A stretch of 64,000 nucleotides of DNA, taken from positions 250,001 through 314,000 of the forward strand of contig NC_134889.1 in the NCBI RefSeq assembly GCF_041734735.1, written 5' to 3'. Positions within the stretch are counted from its first letter, which is position 1; each line of letters begins with the position of its first letter. The notes below the pieces were generated by a model. That model worked only from the letters and a program-made list of their open reading frames with translations. It had not been told where the DNA came from and ran no database searches. The position numbers and the translations under genes are program-made. This DNA is from Babylonia areolata. Taxonomy: Eukaryota > Mollusca > Gastropoda > Neogastropoda > Buccinidae. Positions 1-11,030 of this stretch are shown here, in pieces.

Positions 1-59
1 GGATTTATAACTGAAACCAACATTCATTTGTATTCATGAATGCATGCATTCATTCACAC

Positions 60-237
60 AAGCAAGTACATATGACAAACACCTCACCAACACACACACA
101 CACACACACACCCAAGCACTTCCTACAGGATCAGAGGGCAGGACGTCAGGTGACTGGTCACCCATATCCATCCACCCACCACACCCCCCCCCCCCACACC
201 ACCACACACACACACACACACACACGGCACCACCTAC
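60..237 (-). repeat. intron: (CA)n tracts and a second copy of the exon tail
   Basis: The intron after the last exon holds (CA)n at about 93-111 and 203-225, a C run at 184-195, and between them a diverged copy (about 124-158) of the final 35 or so bases of the exon including a GTAGGA donor-like site. This is a small case of the exon-edge duplication seen on a larger scale elsewhere. Confidence 0.75.
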
Positions 238-416
238 AGGGTCAGAGGGCGGGACGTCAGGTGACTGGATCATCAACAGGTTCCACTCGCGCTGCCTGAC
301 ATCGTAAGTGTACAGTTCCCGGGAAACAAACCAGCGCCCCGCCCGGAACAGGTAACCGCCGTACACATATACTGTGTCTGAGGCCTGGTTGTACACAGCA
401 CTGTGACCATAGAGAC
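238..416 (-). CDS. MEGF8: MEGF8 exon: kelch blade, last exon in window
   Basis: 179 nt if the donor is CCCT|GTAGGT (the alternative TAG|GTGGTG four bases on would shift phase). The acceptor TTGTCCAG|GTCTCT gives LYGHSAVYNQASDTVYVYGG, nearly the vertebrate LYGHSAVYHEA sequence, then RELYTYDVRQREWNLL. The exon tail with its donor also has a diverged second copy at about 124-158 in the intron. The gene continues beyond position 1. Confidence 0.9.
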
Positions 417-754
417 CTGGACAACATGATATCTATGTCAGTACACATATACTGTGTCTGAGGCCTGGTTGTACACAGCACTGTCACCATAGAGACCTGG
501 ACAACATGAAACATGATATCTATGTCAGTACACATATACTGTGTCTGAGGCCTGGTTGTACACAGCACTGTCACCATAGAGACCTGGACAACATGAAACA
601 TGATATCTATGTCAGTACACATATACTGTGTCTGAGGCCTGGTTGTACACAGCACTGTCACCATAGAGACCTGGACAACATGATATCTATGTCAGTACAC
701 ATATACTGTGTCTGAGGCCTGGTTGTACACAGCACTGTCACCATAGAGACCTGG
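411..754 (-). repeat. 80/87-bp minisatellite containing the kelch exon start and acceptor
   Basis: Copies of AGAGACCTGG (+ strand) start at 411, 491, 578, 665 and 745. Each unit, read on the minus strand, has the acceptor CCAG|GTCTCTATGG and about 57 bases of the real exon, then an in-frame TGA. The two unit lengths differ by a 7-bp insertion. Only the copy nearest the exon body continues into the full exon. Confidence 0.9.
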
Positions 755-899
755 GGTGGGTTGCAGGAGTGAACTCAGCAGAGCTTAGTTTGCTTATCAT
801 TAAGAATGTTCTGAACTCCACAGTAAATTCCTTCTACTTTGGAACATTCTTCACTCTAAGCAAACTCAGTGCTGCAAACATCGCCTCCTGAAACCCGGC
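755..899. mobile_element. foldback MITE, about 145 bp
   Basis: The two halves are imperfect reverse complements over about 65 bp each (ends GGTGGGTTGCAGGAG and, reversed, GCCGGGTTTCAGGAG), around a short centre. It is flanked by CCTGG at 750-754 and 900-904, consistent with a 5-bp target duplication. The array-like sequence (CTGGACAACA) resumes after it, so it inserted into the array. The superfamily is not assigned. Confidence 0.7.
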
Positions 900-1077
900 C
901 CTGGACAACAAGGAAGTAGGACATCCATGTCAGACCATACCATACTTCTCAGCCTGCAAGGTGTTACATTTTTACTCTAATCTGCTGCATGTGTCCTGTC
1001 TGTGTCTGAAAACTGAATTCTAACCACCACTTGGGGCCACCTGTCACAACAAATTCAATATTTGACAACATCGCTGA

Positions 1078-1511
1078 TCATGGTAAATGCTCACAATCAC
1101 GCTGAACGGAAACACCTCTCTTTCCACTGTTCGATTTGACAAGGTTCATCTTCACCATCAAATGGAATAAATGGAAGGCTCGCGATCTGCGTTCTTTCCA
1201 AAAAAGTTTGTGACTGCCTGGGCTGACTTTGTAAAATCGCTGCACTGATGTGTTTCTTGGTCTCCATGTGTTGCTGGTAGTCATCAACTGATCAGGTCCA
1301 CTGTGTGCAACACTAAAATCACACAGCAAGTCATACAGTGTGCAAACTCCAGGCATTTCCCGCTTGCTTTGAGTTCAGGATAATCTGCATTACCCAGCTC
1401 ACAGGTTTTGTCCAGCATTCTTCTTGAAAGACAATGAATTTTTCCATTTTCTTCATTGTCTTCACTATCATCAAGTTGGTCATGGACAAACTTCATTTTC
1501 TTGGTCACCAT
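1078..1511 (-). pseudogene. possible transposase-derived zinc-finger remnant
   Basis: Minus-strand frames include CDFSVAHSGPDQLMT, which resembles the SHGG/AHSG-type zinc finger at the N-terminus of hAT-like and related transposon proteins, and an acidic stretch DDSEDNEE. Frames are broken and no full domain is seen. An alternative is unrelated intronic sequence. Confidence 0.35.
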
Positions 1512-1750
1512 CTTGAATGCCAGAAGCCAACAATTTTGTAACTAGTTATACACAGTGCAGTCGGGCCCAAGTCGGGCTGCACAAGACCATTATTCAAAAA
1601 TATTATTTTCCATATGTAAACCGTATTTCTAAACCCATTACCACAGCCCCCTACTTTTTTCTTACCCAATTTCCATAGAAACTATGGAAAAATCGTAATG
1701 GTAGGCAGGTCTGTATCTGTACATCTGTCTACCAATGTGTGTGTGTATGT

Positions 1751-1794
<44 letters not shown>

Positions 1795-1884
1795 GTGTGT
1801 GTGTGTGTGTGTTCCATTCTTAAGTGTAATAAACACAATAACCACAGTAGTTTCTTTCCCAGAATTATTTTGAGTATCATCGTG
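1512..1884. repeat. intron sequence with (CA)n/(TG)n tract
   Basis: It holds a compound microsatellite at about 1737-1815 ((TG)n then (CA)n, ending with a short TG run that could fold back). The rest is unremarkable intron sequence leading to the 59-bp array. Confidence 0.7.
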
Positions 1885-2818
1885 TGACATGATACAACCC
1901 AACCCCAGCCAACCCACAGAACACCCACTGTCTTGCTGCTCACCAATGGGATACAACCCAACCCCAGCCACAGAACACCCACTGTCTTGCTGCTCACCAA
2001 CGGGATACAACCCAACCCCAACCAACCCACAGAACACCCACTGTCTTGCTGCTCACCAATGGGATACAACCCAACCCCAGCCACAGAACACCCACTGTCT
2101 TGCTGCTCACCAACGGGATACAACCCAACCCCAACCAACCCACAGAACACCCACTGTCTTGCTGCTCACCAATGGGATACAACCCAACCCCAACCAACCC
2201 ACAGAACACCCACTGTCTTGCTGCTCACCAATGGGATACAACCCAACCCCAGCCAACCCACAGAGAACCCACTGTCTTGCTGCTCACCAATGGGATACAA
2301 CCCATCCCCAACCAACCCACAGAGAACCCACTGTCTTGCTGCTCACCAATGGGATACAACCCAACCCCAGCCAACCCACAGAGAACCCACTGTCTTGCTG
2401 CTCACCAATGGGATACAACCCATCCCCAACCAACCCACAGAACACCCACTGTCTTGCTGCTCACCAATGGGATACAACCCATCCCCAACCAACCCACAGA
2501 ACACCCACTGTCTTGCTGTTCACCAATGGGATACAACCCATCCCCAGCCAACCCACAGAACACCCACTGTCTTGCTGCTCACCAATGGGATACAACCCAT
2601 CCCCAACCAACCCACAGAGAACCCACTGTCTTGCTGCTCACCAATGGGATACAACCCAACCCCAGCCAACCCACAGAGAACCCACTGTCTTGCTGCTCAC
2701 CAATGGGATACAACCCATCCCCAACCAACCCACAGAGAACCCACTGTCTTGCTGCTCACCAATGGGATACAACCCATCCCCAACCAACCCACAGAGAACC
2801 CACTGTCGTGCTGCTCAC
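1885..2818 (-). repeat. 59-bp minisatellite copying the donor of the 2.8 kb exon
   Basis: About 16 units of 54-59 bp. On the minus strand each carries TATCCCATTG|GTGAGCAGCA, the last ten exon bases plus the exact donor of the kelch exon at 2819-3008. Units near the far end vary in a CCAGCC/CCAACC segment and some lack about 5 bp. Long ORFs across it are by-products of the repeat. Confidence 0.93.
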
Positions 2819-3008
2819 CAATGGGATAGGCTCCGCCCATCTTCTCCGGGGGAAACTCCTGCCAGTTGAGGAGGGCACTGTTGGCGTTGTATTCATACAC
2901 CTTGTTAGAGAAGTAGACCTGGGAGGAGAACCCCCCGATCAGGATCAGGCGCGAGTCACCCACATACGTCAGTGTGTGACCCACCAATGGGGGCATCCAG
3001 GGCGGGGT
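2819..3008 (-). CDS. MEGF8: MEGF8 exon: kelch blade
   Basis: 190 nt; acceptor GGTGACAG|ACCCCG, donor CCCATTG|GTGAGC; phase 0 in, one base over at the end. The peptide PLVGHTLTYVGDSRLILIGG, then NKVYEYNANSALLNWQEF, matches the AGHTLT...LLLVGGY blade of vertebrate MEGF8. The last ten exon bases and the donor recur about 16 times in the next intron. Confidence 0.94.
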
Positions 3009-4140
3009 CTGTCACCATGGCAACATCATCATGTCAGTTAAACATATGGCTGTTAGCCTTTCACAATATTTCACACACACTGTCGCCATGGCAATATCAT
3101 CATGTCAGTAAATCAACATTTGGCCATTAGCCTTTGATGTTTCACACACACTGTCGCCATGGCAACATCATCATGTCAGTAAATCAACATATGGCCATTA
3201 GCCTTTGATGTTTCACACACACACTGTCACCATGGCAACATCATCACCTCAGTAAATCAACATTTGGCCGTTAGCCTTTGATGTTTCACACACACTGTCA
3301 CCATGGCAACATCATCATGTCAGTAAATCAATATTTGGCTGTTAGCCTTTCACAATGTTTCACACTCATTGTCACCATAGCAACATCATCATGTCAGTAA
3401 ATCAACATTTGGCCGTTAGCCTTTGATGTTTTACACATATTGTCACCATGGCAACATCATCACCTCAGTAAATCAATATTTGGCTGTTAGCCTTTGATGT
3501 TTCACACACATTGTCACCATGGCAACATCATCATGTCAGTAAATCAATATTTGGCTGTTAGCCTTTGATGTTTCACACACATTGTCACCATGGCAACATC
3601 ATCATGTCAGTAAATCAACATTTGGCTGTTAGCCTTTGATGTTTCACACACACTGTCACCATGGCAACATCATCATGTCAGTAAATCAACATTTGGCTGT
3701 TAGCCTTTGATGTTTCACACACATTGTCACCATGGCAACAACATCACCTCAGTAAATCAATATTTGGCTGTTAGCCTTTGATGTTTCACACACATTGTCA
3801 CCATGGCAACAACATCACCTCAGTAAATCAACATTTGGCTGTTAGCCTTTCACAATGTTTCACACATATTGTCACTATGGCAACATCATCACGTCAGTAA
3901 ATCAACATTTGGCTGTTAGCCCTGACAACCTTTCACACACACTGTCACCATGGCAACATCATCACTATTAAAATCAACATCTGGCTGTCAGCTTTTCACG
4001 TTTCACACACACTGTCACCATAGCAATCACCTTTAACATCTGGCTGTCAGCCTTTCACAATGTTTCACACACACTGTCACCATGGCAACATCATCACCTC
4101 AACATCTGGCTGAAATAATCTGATATTTCACACACACTTT
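3009..4140 (-). repeat. about 70-bp minisatellite upstream of the 2.8 kb exon
   Basis: About 15 units of 65-72 bp containing, on the minus strand, TTGCCATGGTGACAG, identical to the acceptor region of the kelch exon at 3008 but without exon bases after it. Units decay towards 4140. Confidence 0.88.
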
Positions 4141-4470
4141 TCATACACAGAAATGCCAACCCCTGTCCATGTTTGTCGGAACAATCATGAAATTTGGTAG
4201 GAACATTCTGAACTGGTAGGAACACTTGGGCTCCATGCCACATCAGCAAACATACATTTTATCTACAAGGCACACAAACACTTGGGCATACCTGCAACAT
4301 GGTGTAACTGCTACCGGAAGCTGTTTGTAATTGTTACATTAGGTCTGTTTTCCACTGTCCAGTCTCTTATTAGTGCTCTGTTTAAACTTCCCCAGGAGGT
4401 CACCTGAGAGGCATACTGTAGTAAGTGTCAATCAATGACTTCATGCATTTTTAAGATTTTTCCTTCATGT
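4141..4470. other. intron sequence, nothing recognised
   Basis: Low-copy-looking sequence. The 12-mer TTGTCGGAACAA occurs here and again near 5090 in the same orientation, so the segment between may be an old insertion, but no terminal structure is clear. Confidence 0.4.
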
Positions 4471-4900
4471 CCAGGGTGTATGTGTGTGTCTGTGTGTGTG
4501 TGTGCTTGCACAACGCAAAGTATGTCGTCCTTCACTTCCTTGGCCATAAAGAAGTTTGTGAGTTTGCTGATGCTGCTCTAAGCATAACTTTTGTTAATAA
4601 GCCTGTATGCCTGGCACTTTTCAGGTGTCTACTGACCTCATCAATCCCTCCGTGGCTGGTAGAAATGTCAAACATGCACACAGTACAACGAGCATGCCAG
4701 TTCCCCAAAATGGAGGGCATGATGCAAGGATATTTTTCAGTGCACGTTTGGCAAAACTTCTGTTCCCATTGCTACTTCTTTACAGCTGACACATCTGTGA
4801 CACTGTGTCACTTCCCTGGTCTTTATTTGTCTTGTTTCTCATAATCGGAATCCATGGCTGACTTTCTCTGTTTCAATTTAGCCATGTTCTCTCTTGTTTG
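4471..4900 (-). pseudogene. transposase-type zinc-finger gene remnant
   Basis: On the minus strand a start-like MAKLKQRKSAMDSDYEKQDK is followed, after frame breaks, by WEQKFCQTC, then CTVCMFDISTSHGGIDEVSR and HLKSARH. The C-x2-C, SHGG and H-x5-H layout matches the BED/C2H2-type finger common at the start of transposon-derived proteins in molluscs. Nothing of the catalytic domain was found. Confidence 0.5.
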
Positions 4901-5282
4901 GACAAACAACTAAGCTGACTGGTCCACTCAATGCTGTTTCAATGTTAACATGCATGCAATTATCTGTGCATCATCACGTGAGACCAAGATAGTATGACTG
5001 CCCTGGCCTTGTTATCGATTGGTCTAGAATGTCTGGGTAATGTAACGACAAGAAAGCATGAGGCCATGCTATGTAGTCAAAAATGAACTTGTCGGAACAA
5101 TTTTGATGTTGGCATAACGTCAGAACAAACTGGGATGGGGCGTAACAAAATATGGCCAAATCATAACAGTTGACATCTCTGCATACACTATGGACAACTA
5201 CAAAATGTCACTGGAACTGCTATACATTTTACAGAATTCTCCTTATCACAGCAGCAGAAAGACTTATAATGCATAATCTCCT
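4901..5282. other. intron sequence, nothing recognised
   Basis: AT-rich intron sequence between the zinc-finger remnant and the 36-bp array. No ORF or terminal repeat of note. Confidence 0.4.
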
Positions 5283-6680
5283 TCAGTAAAAACACCTCTA
5301 CCTACAGTTAACAGTCCTTCAGTACAAACACCTCTACCTACAGTTAACAGTCCTTCAGTACAAACACCTCTACCTACAGTTCACAGTTCTTCAGTACAAA
5401 CACCTCTACCTACAGGTCACTGTCCTTCAGTACAAACACCTCTACCTACAGTTAACAGTCCTTCAGTACAAACACCTCTACATACAGTTCACAGTCCTTC
5501 AGTACAAACACCTCTACCTACAGTTAACAGTCCTTCAGTACAAACACCTCTACCTACAGTTAACAGTCCTTCAGTACAAACACCTCTACATACAGTTCAC
5601 AGTCCTTCAGTACAAACACCTCTACCTACAGTTAACAGTCCTTCAGTACAAACACCTCTACCTACAGTTAACAGTCCTTCAGTACAAACACCTCTACCTA
5701 CAGTTCACAGTCCTTCAGTACAAACACCTCAACCTACAGTTCACAGTCCTTCAGTACAAACACCTCTACCTACAGTTCACAGTCCTTCAGTACAAACACC
5801 TCTACCTACAGTTAACAGTCCTTCAGTACAAACACCTCTACCTACAGTTAACAGTCCTTCAGTACAAACACCTCTACCTGCAGTTCACAGTCCTTCAGTA
5901 CAAACACCTCTACCTACAGTTCACAGTCCTTCAGTACAAACACCTCTACATACAGTTCACAGTCCTTCAGTACAAACACCTCTACCTACAGTTAACAGTC
6001 CTTCAGTACAAACACCTCTACCTACAGTTCACAGTCCTTCAGTACAAACACCTCAACCTACAGTTCACAGTCCTTCAGTACAAACACCTCTACCTACAGT
6101 TCACAGTCCTTCAGTACAAACACCTCTACCTACAGTTAACAGTCCTTCAGTACAAACACCTCTACCTACAGTTAACAGTCCTTCAGTACAAACACCTCTA
6201 CCTACAGTTCACAGTTCTTCAGTACAAACACCTCTACCTACAGTTAACAGTCCTTCAGTACAAACACCTCTACCTACAGTTAACAGTCCTTCAGTACAAA
6301 CACCTCTACCTACAGTTCACTGTCCTTCAGTACAAACACCTCTACCTAAAGTTAACAGTCCTTCAGTACAAACACCTCTACCTACAGTTCACAGTTCTTC
6401 AGTACAAACACCTCTACCTACAGTTAACAGTCCTTCAGTAAAACACCTCTACCTACAGTTAACAGTCCTTCAGTACAAACACCTCTACCTACAGTTCACT
6501 GTCCTTCAGTACAAACACCTCTACCTACAGTTAACAGTCCTTCAGTACAAACACCTCTACCTACAGTTCACAGTTCTTCAGTACAAACACCTCTACCTAC
6601 AGTTAACAGTCCTTCAGTACAAACACCTCTACCTACAGTTAACAGTCCTTCAGTACAAACACCTCTACCTACAGTTCACT
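5283..6680. repeat. 36-bp minisatellite, about 39 copies
   Basis: Unit TCCTTCAGTACAAACACCTC plus TACCTACAGTTAACAG. Variants (TTCACAG, CATACAG, CAACCTACAG, TTCTTCAG) recur in the same order over several units (for example about 5470-5760 and 5950-6080), pointing to expansion by multi-unit blocks. Confidence 0.95.
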
Positions 6681-7000
6681 CCCCCTTCACCATGGACTTT
6701 CCCCAGACACCATGGACTTTTCCACACCATGGACTTTTCCAGACTCAACATGGACTTTTCCACACCATGGACATTCCCAGACTCACCATGGACTTTCCCA
6801 GACTCACCATGGACTTTCCCAGACTCACCATGGACTTTCCCACTCACCATGGACTTTCCCACTCACCATGGACATTTCCACACCATGGACTTTCCCAAGA
6901 TTCACCATGGACTTTCCCAGACTCACCATGGACTTTCCCAGACTCACCATGGACTTTCCCAGACTCACCATAGACTCACCATGGACTTTCCCAGACTCAC
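6681..7000 (-). repeat. 21-bp minisatellite copying the donor of the 7.0 kb exon
   Basis: Irregular units of 11-22 bp. On the minus strand most contain AAAGTCCATG|GTGAGTCTGG, identical to the exon end and donor at 7001/7000. Roughly 15 donor-like copies follow the genuine one. Confidence 0.92.
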
Positions 7001-7175
7001 CATGGACTTTTCCCAGATGCTGTTGTCAATATTGAAGATAAGCAGTTCGTTGGTGGGCTGTGCGCTGCTCTCCCTGCTGTTGTCCATGCGGATCTTCATC
7101 CTGTCCGGCTCCAGGAATCCCCCGTAGATAAAGATCTGCCTGCGACCTGGCTCACATGCTGCCGCATGGTGGTAC
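7001..7175 (-). CDS. MEGF8: MEGF8 exon: kelch blade
   Basis: 175 nt; acceptor CTGACAG|GTACCA, donor CCATG|GTGAGT. The peptide YHHAAACEPGRRQIFIYG, GFLEPDRM, then NELLIFNIDNSIW is one kelch blade with a long loop. Arrays touch both edges and both copy the edge: a 54-bp array with the acceptor upstream and a 21-bp array with the donor downstream. Confidence 0.92.
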
Positions 7176-8440
7176 CTGTCAGGTAAGAGTGATCAGGTCA
7201 GGTCTGTATTGTTATGGTGGTACCTGTCAGGTAATAGTGATGTCAGCATTGTCTGGTCTGTACTGTTATGGTGGTACCTGTCAGGTAACAGTGATGTCAG
7301 CATGGTCAGGTCTGTACTGTTATGGTGGTACCTGTCAGGTAATAGTGATGTCAGCATGGTCAAGTCTGTACTGTTATGGTGGTACCTGTCAGGTAACAGT
7401 GATGTCAGCATGGTCAAGTCTGTACTACCTGCTATGGTGGTACCTGTCAGGTAACAGTGATGTCAGCACTGTCAGGTCTGTACTACCTGCTATGGTGGTA
7501 CCTGTCAGGTAACAGTGATGTCAGCATTGTCAGGTCTGTACTGTCATGGTGGTACCTGTCAGGTAACAGTGATGTCAGCATTGTCAGGTCTGTACTGTCA
7601 TGGTGGTACCTGTCAGGTAACAGTGATGTCAGCATTGTCAGGTCTGTACTGTCATGGTGGTACCTGTCAGGTAACAGTGATGTCAGCATGGTCAGGTCTG
7701 TACTGTTATGGTGGTACCTGTCAGGTAACAGTGATGTCAGCATTGTCAGGTCTGTACTGTCATGGTGGTACCTGTCAGGTAACAGTGATGTCAGCATGGT
7801 CAGGTCTGTACTGTTATGGTGGTACCTGTCAGGTAACAGTGATGTCAGCATTGTCAGGTCTGTACTGTCATGGTGGTACCTGTCAGGTAACAGTGATGTC
7901 AGCATGGTCAGGTCTGTACTGTTATGGTGGTACCTGTCAGGTAACAGTGATGTCAGCATTGTCTGGTCTGTACTGTCATGGTGGTACCTGTCAGGTAACA
8001 GTGATGTCAGCATTGTCTGGTCTGTACTGTCATGGTGGTACCTGTCAGGTAACAGTGATGTCAGCATTGTCAGGTCTGTACTGTCATGGTGGTACCTGTC
8101 AGGTAACAGTGATGTCAGCATTGTCAGGTCTGTACTGTCATGGTGGTACCTGTCAGGTAACAGTGATGTCAGCACTGTCAGGTCTGTACTGTTATGGTGG
8201 TACCTGTCAGGTAACAGTGATGTCAGCATTGTCAGGTCTGTACTGTCATGGTGGTACCTGTCAGGTAACAGTGATGTCAGCATTGTCAGGTCTGTACTAC
8301 CTGCTATGGTGGTACCTGTCAGGTAACAGTGATGTCAGCATTGTCAGGTCTGTACTACCTGCTATGGTGGTGCCTGTCATGTAACAATGATGTCAGCATT
8401 GTCAGGTCTGTACTACCTATTATGGTCGTATTTAATGGCA
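7176..8440 (-). repeat. 54-bp minisatellite copying the acceptor of the 7.2 kb exon
   Basis: About 22 units of 54-59 bp. On the minus strand each has TTACCTGACAG|GTACCACCA, the acceptor and first exon bases. The last units (beyond about 8350) are diverged. ORFs of 250-290 aa over this stretch come from the repeat. Confidence 0.93.
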
Positions 8441-8479
8441 TTTAACAGCTGTAAAACATCCATTACAAAATATGTACAA

Positions 8480-9110
8480 CAAAGTTGAGCATGCCAAATA
8501 ACTGTGCACATGATAGCCCAGTATGTTGAAAATAATATATTCAGTACCTAAAGGAACCAGATTATTCTATGACATCCTGGTATTAGATGACAAACCTCCA
8601 AAGCCTTGTTCAAAGTGGTCTGAGAAAATGGAAACAGAAATTTCATGGAAAGGGGCATTTCACAAAATAAGCAAAATTCAAGGCATTAAGCTGAAATGGC
8701 TCCAGTTACGCATATTACACAGAATCCTTGGAACTAATATTGTCCTGAAAGAAATGGAGTTTGCAAATAATAATTATTGTGATTTTTGTAGCAATGAAAA
8801 GGACAACATTGAGCACATATTTTGGAGATGCCAACATTCCAAACATTTCTGGCAGAATTTTGAAGAGCTACTCAGGGTGAAATGTGTAACATGTACCAGT
8901 ATCAAAATAACTGAAAGCATAGTTCTGTTTGGCATTGCTCAAAGTGTACAATCTGATAGAGTTTCCCACCTGTCAATTGGGAGGTTATACTTGGTTCGTC
9001 CGTTGGGATTGACGAGGACCATCTAGTCATCCTGGGGGTGGGTGGGTTGGGAGGTTATAATTGCAGGCTGAAGACTAATTATTAGTAAGGGAGATAACTA
9101 TCTTATAACA
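8480..9110 (+). mobile_element. LINE 3' ORF fragment (L1/Tx1-like)
   Basis: The frame at 8523-8990 has the C-terminal part of a non-LTR reverse transcriptase: KLKWLQLRILHRILGTN, then CDFCSNEKDNIEHIFWRC with HSKHFWQNF, a zf-RVT-type C-x2-C-x8-H-x4-C knuckle. It is 5'-truncated, with no catalytic RT motifs. It is interrupted by a 57-bp insertion at 8990. Confidence 0.7.
8990..9046. mobile_element. 57-bp insertion with 13-bp target duplication
   Basis: TTGGGAGGTTATA occurs at 8977-8989 and again at 9047-9059, directly flanking 57 bp that start CTTGGTTCGTCCGTTGGG. The perfect 13-bp duplication marks a retrotransposon-like or template-insertion event. There is no poly(A) tail. The source is not identified. 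Confidence 0.65.
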
Positions 9111-9994
9111 GATCTCGCTCACCTAAAAACATCACATCTTAAAAACATGACTCAAACCATAAAAAGGGTTTTGTGTTTTATACTCAGTGGGAAGGTCTTA
9201 CACTATTTACATTTGGAATGATGCTAACTACAACATCAACGTGTTTACTGTATAAGAATATTTTACAGATGTTACTACATCAACAAAACAGAAATTGTAC
9301 TTGACAGATCCCACATGAATCGACAGAGGCGGACATCTTGGATTATAGTGAGCCACATTCACTCAATAATTCGCGATAGCATTTGATCGACAGGAGGCAA
9401 AGAAGGCAGCTGAGTTTTTATTCAGACAGAGATTTGCGTACAGGCCTAAAAACTTACTTCAAAAATGTCCTCAACAAGCATACAAACACATAAAACTGAT
9501 TTTCCAAGCACAATTTCAGTTACATCACGTCGCATTCTGCATGCACAAAGGAATACAACTCTGACCTTTGCCAACTGTGTGTTTGTTTATAGTAGTCCAA
9601 GCATGGAAGTCTGTAAAACATGCAATACCTAGCTTTGAGAGATGTATTAAGGGTTTTTTTTAACACTAACATAATCTTAAATGTACTATTTTCAATATTG
9701 TTTGGAGGCCAAGTACAAATATGCAAAGCAACTCCCAGCAGACAGTGATGTTTTGAGGTACTGAAGGATGTTTTGGTTGCTCGCTGCCTGTCTAAAAATA
9801 CCTGCTGCAGTATTCAGTTGACACGACAGGGAAGGCAGGTTGGTATAATGAACATGCAAGTGGTCAAGCCATGGCTGACTGACGTCACACAGTAACCCAT
9901 ATAAAATGAAATAGAACAGTTCTGGAAATGCAGAATATCACATACCTTTGGTATGGGAATTCCCGTTGTTTTATTACAGTTCTGAAAAAACTGG
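9111..9994. other. intron sequence, nothing recognised
   Basis: About 0.9 kb of AT-rich sequence without array, convincing ORF or terminal repeats. The start of the 91-bp array can be seen in diverged form from about 9960. Confidence 0.4.
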
Positions 9995-11030
9995 AGTGTA
10001 ATAACTCTGCTATTTATTTACTCTCATCAGGTGGTAGAAATAGTTTGCCAGTATTGTGGGCTTTTGAGGCAAGGTGTTGCTTCGGCAGTTAAAAACTCCA
10101 CTATTTAGTCACTCTCATCAGGTGGTAGAAATAGTTTGCCAGTATTGTGGGCTTTTGAGGCAAGGTGTTGCTTTGGCAGTTAAAAACTCCACTATTTAGT
10201 CACTCTCATCAGGTGGTAGAAATAGTTTGCCAGTATTGTGGGCTTTTGAGGCAAGGTGTTGCTTCGGCAGTTAAAAACTCCACTATTTAGTCACTCTCAT
10301 CAGGTGGTAGAAATATTTTGCCAGTATTGTGGGCTTTTGAGGCAAGGTGTTGCTTTGGCAGTTAAAAACTCCACTATTTAGTCACTCTCATCAGGTGGTA
10401 GAAATAGTTTGCCAGTATTGTGGGCTTTTGAGGCAAGGTGTTGCTTCGGCAGTTAAAAACTCCACTATTTAGTCACTCTCATCAGGTGGTAGAAATAGTT
10501 TGCCAGTATTGTGGGCTTTTGAGGCAAGGTGTTGCTTTGGCAGTTAAAAACTCCACTATTTAGTCACTCTCATCAGGTGGTAGAAATAGTTTGCCAGTAT
10601 TGTGGGCTTTTGAGGCAAGGTGTTGCTTCGGCAGTTAAAAACTCCACTATTTAGTCACTCTCATCAGGTGGTAGAAATAGTTTGCCAGTATTGTGGGCTT
10701 TTGAGGCAATGTGTTGCTTCGGCAGTTAAAAACTCCGCTATTTAGTCACTCTCATCAGGTGGTAGAAATAGTTTGCCAGTATTGTGGGCTTTTGAGGCAA
10801 GGTGTTGCTTCGGCAGTTAAAAACTCCACTATTTAGTCACTCTCATCAGGTGGTAGAAATAGTTTGCCAGTATTGTGGGCTTTTGAGGCAAGGTGTTGCT
10901 TCGGCAGTTAAAAACTCCACTATTTAGTCACTCTCATCAGGTGGTAGATATAGTTTGCCAGTATTGTGGGCTTTTGAGGCAAGGTGTTGTGGGCTTCTGA
11001 TGCAAGGTGTTGCTTCCGCAGTTAATCTGA
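9995..11030. repeat. 91-bp satellite-like array, about 11 copies
   Basis: Units of 91 bp with very high identity. A diagnostic site (GCTTCGGCAG or GCTTTGGCAG) alternates C, T, C, T, C, T, C over the first seven units and then stays C, showing a 182-bp dimer stage. No exon sequence is contained. Confidence 0.95.

Noticed and set aside
5283-6680. CRISPR-like regular repeats (here and at other arrays)
   Set aside because: Units are contiguous, with no unique spacers, no cas genes and a eukaryotic context.
7457-8384. Overlapping 266-289-codon ORFs on both strands
   Set aside because: By-products of the 54-bp acceptor-copy array.
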